From assembly GCA_031308135.1 (NCBI GenBank), contig JAHLJT010003656.1, positions 48,334,335-48,398,334 of the forward strand: a DNA stretch of 64,000 nucleotides, written 5' to 3'. Positions 36,205 to 45,485 of this stretch are shown here, piece after piece (position 1 is the first letter of the stretch; each line of letters starts with the position of its first letter). The position numbers and the translations under genes are program-made. The notes under the pieces were generated by a model. That model searched no databases, had not been told where the DNA came from, and was given only the letters and a program-made list of their open reading frames with translations. This DNA is from Acheta domesticus. Lineage: Eukaryota; Arthropoda; Insecta; Orthoptera; Gryllidae.

Positions 36205-36949
36205 CTTGAACCCCTGTGCTTACTTCACACAAAGGTAAGAAGTGTGGAAATGTTACAATTGATAAGTATATGCAATGTACTGAAAATTAATATCTCAAAA
36301 ATATTGTTTCATGTCATTCTTTTTCTCGGTTGATGAGAAGTTTGCGCTACCTCTTTAGTTTATAAAATGAAGGAGTTTTTCAAATTCTGGAAATACATTA
36401 TCTCTTATATTTGTGAACATAGAATTAAAAATATTTTTTTAAATGTAATTGAAACGTTCATTTTTCTAAATCTGTACATGTATGTTGTACAGAACTAGAT
36501 AAATATACATGAATTATTGCAGGATATCGTGCTATCTCGCTTACCTTAAAAACATAATGAATCACTTATAATTACCGATAAATGTTTGTAAAGGGTGATG
36601 TGTCGGATGATGGCTGGACATTGCTTTTATTTATATTTTCTCACTTACCTTTGCATTTAAAATAAATCAACCTTCGAACGTAACACACTTGCCCTTCGCT
36701 TCTCCAATTCTTATCTCATTATTCAAAACATCGTTGTATTGTTTTGTAATTATATAGTTGGCTTTGAAAATAAAAATAATGAACAAATGATTCCAGATAA
36801 ACGTTAATTCTATTAATATTAATACATTATTAAAATTTAATCAGTCACTTAATAAGACAGATACAGGGCCCAATTCATTTCATAAGTAATTTCATTTTGA
36901 ATCTTATAAGTTCGCGAGTAGCGTGGAAACGAGCGGAATTATCATAAGT
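36205..36949. other. AT-rich non-coding stretch
   Basis: No exon or repeat boundary recognised, apart from GC-richer flanks of the hairpin that follows. Confidence 0.4.
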
Positions 36950-37044
36950 AATATCACGAGAAGTGCTGTGCTAGCCGGTAAATTCACGACTCGCGTAGCG
37001 AGGAGTGAATTTACCGGCTAGCACAGCACTTCGAGTGATATTTA
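36950..37044. repeat. Near-perfect ~38-bp-arm hairpin
   Basis: 36961-36987 and 37005-37031 are exact 27-bp inverted repeats (AAGTGCTGTGCTAGCCGG.. versus ..CCGGCTAGCACAGCACTT). After a 3-bp mismatch the pairing extends outward through AATATCAC/GTGATATT. The 17-nt spacer folds again as CTCGC-GTA-GCGAG. A palindromic MITE, a cruciform or an RNA hairpin are possible. Confidence 0.9.
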
Positions 37045-39242
37045 GTGTGACTATTTCACGAATAAACACATTACATGATTTTAAAGGATAATTTAAATCA
37101 CAGGAATTACGAAAAAGGGAAATATTACTCAAAATTACAACCAAAAAATGAAAACCTTATTCAGCTCCGACTTATCACTGCCTTCTGGAATAACTTATAA
37201 TCAAGTAACATTTGAATAACAGTTTAATGCACAAAATTATTTCAAATATGTTTCAATTTTATGGTAATAAAACTTTCGAAAAATAATAATAACAAGGCTA
37301 CTTAAAAGAAAATTTATTAAAAGCACAATCATTAAAGTTGTAGGAAGTTGTTTTCCAAGTCTTGCCCTGCCGTGGAAGTATTTGAAATGAAAGATGTACA
37401 AGATGAATTAGCAGGGGAATTCGCCGATTTCGAATGGATTGAACACACGTGTATATTTATTAAAGTATTTTTCTGAATAATTTTTGATGTAAGGTTCCAC
37501 ATTGTTTTGATAGCATATTCTTTGTACACCATCTAATCTTCGTATATTAATTGCCTAAAATGTGTAAATTCCTCATTTGTAGTTTGGGCTGTCCATTTGT
37601 ATTTTCTTTCTTCACAAAATTCTTGAAATTTGTGCTTTCTTTGTTCCTTTCGCTGTTTTTCGGCACTGAATTTTTAATAATATATTGTATTTCAGAGTTT
37701 TAAACATAACCAAAACGACACATTTTAAAATTATATCGATGCACACAAGCTATTTTGGAGGTGAAACAATTGCTATCGTTATCTTAAAAAGGTAAACAAA
37801 GGTTTTACAGCGATAAAAAAGGTAAACAAGCTGATGGCGATAAACATCTGGGATTGGTTTAATTTGAATATATTCAGGCTTACCATTGGCTACTTACGAC
37901 GCGGACAGACATGAGTGAAATAGTCAGAGAAATTCCAAACCACGAGTGGAATTTGTTTAGACTATTTACGAATAAAAGTCGTAAATCGATTAAGTAATAT
38001 GAACATAATGTTAAAAATAGGAAAAATATTTCTTGATGGGTTGTTTCAGACGCTCTTTTGATAACTACATTTTCCGTCATGGAAATAATATTTATTTATT
38101 TTCCAAATTAACATCATCTGCGGTAAGACAATGGAGAAAAGTATACATGCGCACTTTTCGTTTTAGGTGCCCGGAATTGGTTCGTTTCCATTTTATTACA
38201 AAACGCTATTGGCCGAATCGAAACTAATAACTCATATAGTCAATTGTAATTTAAAGAAAAAAATCATAAAATTAGTTTGAGGAGAAATATCAACTTCCTG
38301 TTTAAACGCAAATCCTTAATGTTTAAAAAATATTGTATCATTATTGTGAGTATTCATGTTTTACTATTGTGAGTTTACATTTCATTATCAAGAGCTCCAT
38401 GATTAAATACTCATATCATTTAATTTCTGGGAGCTCATTGCATTTCAATTATTCTACCATTTAATTGAAGCAACATCGTTTAAGTGTAATTAGTTAGTTC
38501 AAAGAATATATGTTAGAAATATTCAGTGCGTGATTCTTCTGCCCTTTAATACCCTGATAATATTCATATTCGACTATTAGGTTACAGTTGTGTGAAAATA
38601 TTACATTAATCAATAGTAATAGTTAGTTTATTTTCATACATCTACGTACATGAGATAATACAATTATAGATATTCGTTCGTTCTATGCGTTGAGTGAGGT
38701 GTATGTATGTGTATAAGAAGGAGGTATCACTACTGTATTTCATTATGTATAAGCTGTAAACCGTTCCTTCTAATTTGACAGTCTCAGATGATGACTTACC
38801 GATCCCATTCAGACATTAACATAAATGTATAGAATAGAGTAGTAAAGTAATGTACAATTTATACCAGTTAATATTACTGTGTATGAAACATATGTACTCG
38901 TTAAAGCACTACATTTATTGTCAGCACTGACGAAGATTGACTGGATAGAAGAGTTGGCAGCTTTAAATAAATCATTAATTTACTTTTTTATTGTACTGAA
39001 GACACATTACGCAATACATATTAAATTGTTAATGAAGCACTCTGTTGTGAACGCAATGGTTAATTTAGTTATTTACATACATCTACGTACGTAAGAATAA
39101 AATTGAAGACGTTCGTTCATTCTAAGCGTTGCGAGTATATATAAGAAAGAGATTTCATTGTTCTGTATCTCATTGTTTAATTAAATGAACATGGTTTAAA
39201 CCGACCTTTGTCCAGATTTGACAGCTTAAGATCATTAGGTAG
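37045..39242. other. AT-rich non-coding stretch
   Basis: GTGACTATTTCACGAATAAA near 37048 is partly mirrored by GAGTGAAATAGTCAG near 37913, so the hairpin may belong to a ~1 kb element. TACATACATCTACGTACG and its neighbourhood recur at about 38637 and 39073. No gene recognised. Confidence 0.4.
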
Positions 39243-39580
39243 TACTAGGAAAACTCGACAGACGTTATTCCGCCCTTCATCCCCCTCCTGCCCCTCTCTC
39301 ACAGTCTCTCACCCCTCACCCAGTCCCTGTCTCTGTCGCCCTCTGTCCCTCTCATTCACATTTAATTGAAGATTCTGCACATCTCTGGGGATGTGAGGTA
39401 ATATCGGGAAGCGCCGGACCAACAAAAATGTAATAGAATGTTCAAGAAGGTTTCATCCTCTAGATTACGGCGTGCGAAACGTTTCATTGAGGCCCTTGGC
39501 GTCAAGATTTTAGTTTTTAAGGTCCTAGAACGCATCATTTAGGAATTATTTAACGATATAGATTCAAAATTCTGCCGAAT
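39243..39580 (+). repeat. Interspersed repeat family B, copy
   Basis: TACTAGGAAAACTCGACAGACG start, pyrimidine-rich head, CATTCACATTTAATTGAAG, GAGGTAATATCGGGAAGCGC, ACGGCGTGCGAAACGTTTC, TTCAAAATTCTGCCGAAT end. It lies about 130 bp upstream of the first dpr-like exon, that is, in the upstream intron. Confidence 0.85.
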
Positions 39581-39598
39581 CTTACCATACCAACATCC

Positions 39599-39600
<2 letters not shown>

Positions 39601-39641
<41 letters not shown>
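39601..39641. repeat. (AT)n microsatellite
   Basis: Short AT run between a family B copy and the dpr-like exon. Confidence 0.9.
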
Positions 39642-39643
<2 letters not shown>

Positions 39644-39708
39644 AAGCTATAAACTAAGTATAACTGTCATATTTTTAAGTGACTCTATGCGTGTGTGTGT
39701 GTGTGCAG

Positions 39709-39923
39709 ATTCTCTCCACGCGGATGAAATCTACGTGAGCGGCCGCGGCGGGGGCGAGGGGAGCGGCGGCGACGGGGGCGGCGGCGGCGGCGACGAGGAG
39801 GCGGACACCACGAGCGCCGCCCGCGGGCCCTACTTCGACGCCAGCGCCTCCAAGAACGTGACGGCGCTCGTCGGCAAGACGGCCTACCTCAACTGCCGCA
39901 TCCGCAACCTGGGCAATCGAACA
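39709..39923 (+). CDS. dpr: Dpr-family two-Ig protein, exon with linker and start of Ig1
   Basis: Dpr proteins are insect neuronal surface Ig proteins that bind DIP receptors in synaptic partner choice (family knowledge). This exon follows a (GT)n-CAG acceptor and ends NLGNRT|GTAAGT. It enters in phase 1 and leaves in phase 0. It first codes a Gly/Asp-rich linker (GRGGGEGSGGDGGGGGG), encoded by a GGC-rich run. It then codes GPYFDASASKNVTALVGKTA and YLNCRIRNLGNRT, the A-B strands of Ig1 with the first disulphide Cys (LNC). The upstream signal-peptide exon is not in view. The subtype within the dpr set is not resolved; similarity to the dpr4/6/10-like group is my impression only. Confidence 0.9.
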
Positions 39924-39957
39924 GTAAGTGGAGCAGTGGCGGATCCGGGGAAGGGGG

Positions 39958-40161
39958 ACATGGTGGTCGCATCACTACTAGGACATTAGCAACCACTACT
40001 GGATTTAACGTTTTGGTATGAGGATGAACCTATATGGTGATGATAGTGAGTGAAAGGACGAACACTTACAACCATGCCCGAGACGGGACTAGAATCCGCG
40101 ACCCCACGGTCCAAGATCACTACGGCACTACTGCTTTAGCGATCACGGCCACGGGGCCGAC
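39958..40161 (-). mobile_element. tRNA-derived SINE, family 1, minus-strand copy
   Basis: The reverse complement starts GGTCGGCCCCGTGGCCGTGA, carries CTAAAGCAGTAGTGCCGTAG and a B-box-like GGATTCTAGTCCCGTC, and ends CGTTAAATCCAGTAGTGG. It matches 32403-32620. Its edge lies about 35 bp from the 5' splice site of the preceding exon. Confidence 0.85.
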
Positions 40162-40394
40162 CAAAAGGCGTAGTGTTTTCGTTCATTGCTTTATATGGCG
40201 CAATTGTTTTAAATATTTATTTATATTAAAATTATATAATTATTTAAACAATAATATTGTATAGAATCATATATACACTACAAAATAATATACAGTATAA
40301 TAAATATGTTTATTATTTAACAAATATTTACGATGCTCTCCTTAATGATCGGTTGGATCGGCCCCTGTATGGGGTCTTCATTGATTAATTGGTT

Positions 40395-40660
40395 TGATAA
40401 GTGATTCCGGGCGTGTCAACTGCTAAGGTTATTGGTCCCGTAAGTGCACGGCGAAGATGGAAGGGGTTTTGTGCTTAGCGCGCTGACGTCGCAGTCGGGA
40501 GGTCCGAGTTCGATTCCCGGGCTGGCCATGATGTAATTGCACTGTGCTGGAAATGTAAAATTTAAAATGTACGTGAGGGTCGGTGGCCAAGAATGCAGCG
40601 GACAGAAAAAGGAAGTGATCAGATGGGACATACAACACGAGTAGTGTAAGATCAAGACTT
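40395..40660 (+). mobile_element. tRNA-derived SINE, family 2
   Basis: GTGCTTAGCGCGCTGACGTC (A-box-like) and GAGTTCGATTCCCGGGCTGG (B box) are spaced as in a tRNA head, followed by a unique body. The CTGCTAAGGTTATTGGTCCCG segment before it recurs near 28820. It lies in the intron between the first two dpr-like exons. Confidence 0.75.
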
Positions 40661-41711
40661 GGAGATGATATTAATGCTTTTTTAATTAAGATGGTAAAGG
40701 GTAATGGCCATTAATGCATGGGAGGAGTAAAGGGGAATATTTAAATAATAATAGGGCTATTATTGTTGTTTGTTTTGTTGGAAATGTTACAAAAAATGCT
40801 ACGTATGTCTTGTTTGTGTGAAGCAGGAGAATAAGATATTACAATGTTAGATTGATTTTTGAAACAGTTATTATTATTTGTTATAATGGTAAGGAAAATT
40901 CCCGTGCCCAACAAAGAAATAAATATTACTTAGGTAGATTTTCGTAACCGCGAATCTGTACAGAAAGTCCTGTCCAACCCACAAAACAAAATTTGATCAG
41001 GACGAATCGACCTCGGCACACAAACAGGGTAATTGTCGAAGTAAATAAATAGATGAAATATTTTAGGATAAAAGTTAGTTTCTTGAAGAAAAATAATTGT
41101 TCGGGTAGTACGAGGGATATCCGAAAGAGTAGTAATGCATGAAAGTAAATATGTGAACAGAACAGTACAGTTCTGATCAAAGTTAATGCCCAATTTTGCA
41201 CGATACATCTCTTCTTATCAATGAACAGACTTCGCGCGACCATTGAGGCATTGTGCATTGAAGTTGTGTGTGCACAGGATATTGATCAGAAGCAGAGACC
41301 GTGCCGTATGGGATTAGGTATCGGATCCATAATGCATGGTCGCTATTGCACTTCATACATGTGGAACCGCTTTGTGCTTCTAGACATTGTCTATTCAGTA
41401 TTGTAGAGAACTAAATCATGTCTGTAGATTATTCATGCTCTGTGAGGAAAATGTGATTTGTATCGATTACACAAACACTAATGAGGGTTAATATCAACCA
41501 CCTTTGTCAGTATACGTCGTAGTATTATTTTCCTTGCACGCAGGATGTTAAAATATAGTAGGAAAAGTTTTATCTTGAGATTTTATGGAAAAAGTTTGTT
41601 TTCTAATTCTTGTCAATCAGAGTGACTGTCGTCCGCAAGTTAACCTTTCTCTGTTTGACTCTACCAGTATCGATGAATGATAGTAGTTCGTTAACCGTAA
41701 AATCTGCATTA
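40661..41711. other. Intronic sequence, nothing recognised
   Basis: AT-rich intron of the dpr-like gene. Short frames on both strands are chance. Confidence 0.4.
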
Positions 41712-42450
41712 AAATACCAGTGGTGCTATTTCAGTACGTACTTTCACGTATTATTTGTATCGATTGTAATGATACTTGAACATATATTACTTTGTGTAAT
41801 GCAAAAATTAAGACTACATAACAAATCCTTTATGGCACTTTTATAGTGCGTTTATCTCTATATATTAAAAAAGTTTAAAGGAGAAATTTGAAGAGGTTAT
41901 ATAAAATCTTCTTTTCAAAATTATCTTTATTTCACATAAAATTACGCGAAACTACTTATATCTTTTAAAATATGCATGAAACCTTAAAGTCTAATTTGAA
42001 GAATAGCTTCTTGTCTTCAATTTTGTAGTAGGATGAAAACTAGGAAAAATTTCCAGGTTTCATTTGCAATTTACAAAATTTAGAGAATTCAACGAAAATT
42101 GAATGTGAGCGATTTTTATGCACGTACTTTGCTCTATCTGGTCAAAAAATAAAGGAACAAGTTTGGGGCCATTTTATAGAAACTTTTTGAAAATTACCTT
42201 CATGCTTGTTATAAAATACCCCGAAGAACCAAATAAACATTTCAAATTCAAGTGGCCAGGACATCAGACTGGTCGATAGGGGAGTAACAGTTTTGATGAA
42301 AAGTCTACCTGTTATTCTCGGACGGACACAGGGTATACGAACAGACGTTTTGCCAAGTAAACCAAGACGTTTTGCCAGACGTAAACCAAGTTTTGGATAT
42401 CAAGGAATTAAATTAGATGTATTTTGATTACACAACATATTAGAGAAACT
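41712..42450 (+). repeat. Repeat family A, diverged and shortened copy
   Basis: The left edge CCAGTGGTGCTATTTCAGTA with CGTACTTTCACGTATTA mirrors the family A start. Near 42150-42215, AAGTTTGGGGCCATTTTATAG and TTGTTATAAAATACCCC mirror the GGAGCC..GTACCCCC block. CGGACGGACACAGGG and GGATATCAAGGAATTAAA mirror the 3' part. The final terminus is lost. Confidence 0.6.
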
Positions 42451-42879
42451 TAACTTACAGGCACCAGAGAAGTATCCACTTTTTCCGTATCACGAACATA
42501 GAATACCGTTTTTGGATGAAATAATTGAAGTCATAATTGTCAACATAGATTTACTCAGAGAGACTTGCACGGCTTTGCCGTCATCGTCAGTGTAATAATG
42601 TACACAATGTATAGAAAACCATAAAAATAATAAATAAGAAAAGACACTAATAATACAATTAGTACAAATCAAATTAACGTAGGAACTACATTTAAAATTG
42701 TTTTCTCAAAAAAATGTAAATAAAAAATAAAAAATAAAAAATAATACAAATAAAGATATTAAAACAGACACATTAAAAAAACAATACGAAATGAAATTTC
42801 AGAAAGTGAAAGAGAATTAGATGATCCGCTTACCGGGCTGTATGTGGCGAAAGTCTGTAGACAGTGCGCAAAGTTAAGT

Positions 42880-43450
42880 TTGAAAAGGGGTTTTAACATG
42901 TTTCTGAAGCTAAACTCTGAATTTTCCAAAATTGCAGATGTTCAAACCATTTATGGCGTCTTCCTACAACTGCAATATTCAGAATAGTGATGTTTTTCTA
43001 AAATAAATCCTTCATATTCTTCAATGACAAATATGAAATGAAAACCTATACAATCTTTCGAATTTTGAGTAATTTTCGCATAATTTTCAGTGATATATAG
43101 GGATTGTTACACATTTATTTTCTCGAAAACGGTTCCAAATTTTTCTTTACTTTTTCTAGAATATATTAAAGAACTCTCAAAAATTGCGGAGGTTTCATTT
43201 AAAGTAAACTCTCTGTATCCTCCAAAATCGGCAAAAATTAAAATTGCAATTTTTCTTAATAATATATGTTCTCCAATATCGTATCTTTACACAAGTCCAT
43301 GCAAATTATTCTTCCATAAGAAAAAGGAATTTGTAAACATTTGATTATAAAACTGCTTCAAAGAGCACTTAAAAATAGAGCAAATCTCCTTTTCGTTAAA
43401 ATACATGAATTTTTCGAAAATTGCAAAACTTAGAAATAATGCGAGAAAAT
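42880..43450 (-). repeat. Repeat family A, minus-strand fragment
   Basis: TTTTCTCGAAAACGGTTCCA at about 43120 is the reverse of the TGGAGCCGTTTTTGAGAAAA block. The CTCTGAATTTTCCAAAATTG segment at about 42915, with GGCGTCTTCCTACAA at about 42955, is the reverse of the TTGGAGAAAGACGCC..AAAATTCAGAG block. Both ends are missing. Confidence 0.55.
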
Positions 43451-43624
43451 ATGTGCTTTTGTCGCGCTACTACATTGTTGTAAAAATAAATTCATGGTGG
43501 CTGTAACAATCTTCAGTCCATTGTTGCTGGGCAATGCAAGAAAGGTTAGGCGAAGTGGGAATCATTTGGCGGATGACGGAGCAAGGGTTATAAATGGAAG
43601 CAAAGCCACAACACGTGTTTACAG

Positions 43625-44513
43625 GTGCCCTGGGTGCGCCACCGGGACATCCACCTGCTGACGGTGGGGCGCTACCCGGGCACATTACTTAATGTCTGTT
43701 TGCGAGGTGTCTGTGGTGGTGTGTCTGAGCGCGAGTGTGTGCTGTGCGCAGGTGTCGTGGGTGCGCCACCGGGACATCCACCTGCTGACGGTGGGGCGCT
43801 ACCCGTGCACATTACTTAATGTCTGTTTGCGAGGTGTCTGTGGTGGTGTGTCTGAGCGCGAGTGTGTGCTGTGCGCAGGTGTCGTGGGTGCGCCACCGGG
43901 ACATCCACCTGCTGACGGTGGGGCGCTACCCGTGCACATTACTTAATGTCTGTTTGCGAGGTGTCTGTGGTGGTGTGTCTGAGCGCGAGTGTGTGCTGTG
44001 CGCAGGTGTCGTGGGTGCGCCACCGGGACATCCACCTGCTGACGGTGGGGCGCTACCCGGGCACATTACTTAATGTCTGTTTGCGAGGTGTCTGTGGTGG
44101 TGTGTCTGAGCGCGAGTGTGTGCTGTGCGCAGGTGTCGTGGGTGCGCCACCGGGACATCCACCTGCTGACGGTGGGGCGCTACCCGTGCACATTACTTAA
44201 TGTCTGTTTGCGAGGTGTCTGTGGTGGTGTGTCTGAGCGCGAGTGTGTGCTGTGCGCAGGTGTCGTGGGTGCGCCACCGGGACATCCACCTGCTGACGGT
44301 GGGGCGCTACCCGTGCACATTACTTAATGTCTGTTTGCGAGGTGTCTGTGGTGGTGTGTCTGAGCGCGAGTGTGTGCTGTGCGCAGGTGTCGTGGGTGCG
44401 CCACCGGGACATCCACCTGCTGACGGTGGGGCACTACCCGTGCACATTACTTAATGTCCGTTTGCGAGGTGTTTGAGGTGGTGTGTCTGAGCGCGAGTGT
44501 CCCCTATGCGCAG
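43625..44513 (+). repeat. Seven-unit 127-bp array of splice acceptor plus exon 5' part
   Basis: Unit starts are 43625, 43752, 43879, 44006, 44133, 44260 and 44387; the next start, 44514, is the real exon. Each unit begins with the exon sequence GTGTCGTGGGTGCGCCACCG through GGGCGCTAC. It continues with ~65 bp of other sequence and, in units 1 to 6, ends TGTGTGCTGTGCGCAG, an acceptor for the next unit. Units differ by very few bases. The first unit has a different acceptor (GTTTACAG) and reads VPWVRHRD. The last acceptor has a better pyrimidine run (TGTCCCCTATGCGCAG). Because 127 is not a multiple of 3, using an upstream acceptor leads to a stop (CATTACTTAA in the next unit). Confidence 0.95.
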
Positions 44514-44724
44514 GTGTCGTGGGTGCGCCACCGGGACATCCACCTGCTGACGGTGGGGCGCTACACGTACACGAGCGACCAGCGCTTCCAGTCCATCCAC
44601 TCGCCGCAGACGGAGGACTGGATGCTGCAGATCCGCTACCCGCAGCACCGCGACTCGGGGCTGTACGAGTGTCAGGTCAGCACCACGCCGCCCATCGGAC
44701 ATGCCATGTACCTGTCCGTTGTGG
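44514..44724 (+). CDS. dpr: Dpr-family protein, second Ig1 exon
   Basis: Phase 0 entry and phase 1 exit (GTTGTGG|GTGAGT). It codes VSWVRHRDIHLLTVGRYTYT, with the core Trp of strand C, then SDQRFQSIHSPQTEDWMLQI and DSGLYECQVSTTPPIGHAM. DxGxYxC carries the second Ig1 cysteine. RHRDIHLLTVG and TTPPIGH are strongly typical of Dpr Ig1 as I know the family. The 5' part of this exon is repeated seven times upstream. This copy is the only one followed by a full-length Ig sequence and a donor, so it is taken as the functional exon. Confidence 0.93.
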
Positions 44725-44946
44725 GTGAGTATTCTTAGAGAAACACTTAGTTCTTGATGTCACTGTGCTCTGATGGCGAAAACACAGATGATTCACTCCA
44801 AGAATGTTTCAAGACTATTGGTTGAATGCGAACGGCTGTTCCGGTGACACCGCGTCGAAAACTGTGATGGCGACCTTTTATGGACTTCCTCACGGTTAAA
44901 GTGCGCCAGAAGAGTCGACGCTGGAGTTTATAGCATTTATAGATGA

Positions 44947-45485
44947 TAAGCGGAGTCCGGCAGTTGTTGTCCTGCCCTTTATCTCCTTCCATCTCCCTTT
45001 CTCTCTCCGTCTTTCTCACTGTCTCTTACCGTCTCTCTCGCTCTCCATCTCTCCTTCTCTCTCCGTTTCTCTGTCCGTCTCTCTCTTCGCCTCTCACCTC
45101 GTCTCTCCCTTCGTCTCTCACCTCGTCTCTCTCTCTTCGACCTCCTCACCGTCTGTGTCTCTGCCTCTCTCTCCGTCTCTGTCACAGTCTGACAGTGTGT
45201 CTCTCTCTGTTTGTCTCTGTCTCTCATTCACATTTAGTTACATATTCTGCACGTCTTTGAGCAGTTGAAGCAATATTGAGAAGTGCTGTACCAGCAAAAA
45301 TGTAATACAATGTTCAAAATGATTTCATCCTGTGGATTACGGCGTAAGAAACTTTTCTTCGAGGCCTTTAGCATCAAAAGTTTAGTTTTCAATTCCATAG
45401 ATTGCTTTGATTAGGAGTTATTTAACGGTATAGATTAAAAACTCCTACCGAGTGCAGCGGGTTGTATCTGACATGAATATTTCGT
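44947..45485 (+). repeat. Interspersed repeat family B, copy with expanded CT head
   Basis: GGAGTCCGGCAGTTGTTGTCC start, a pyrimidine-rich head expanded to ~220 bp (CTCTCTCCGTCTC repeats, about 44985-45225), CATTCACATTTAGTTACAT, GAAGCAATATTGAGAAGTGC and the GGTATAGATTAAAAACTCC block. Located in the dpr-like intron. Confidence 0.8.

Noticed and set aside
43625..43691. Alternative first copy (VPWVRHRD) as the true exon because of its better GTTTACAG acceptor
   Set aside because: Reading on from this acceptor leaves the Ig sequence after GRYPGT and ends in the next unit at a stop; the full Ig1 continuation exists only at 44514.
43625..44513. CRISPR array, or seven genuine extra exons
   Set aside because: Units are contiguous with no unique spacers and each repeats an exon edge; using an upstream acceptor hits in-frame stops, and units lack a coding-consistent donor.
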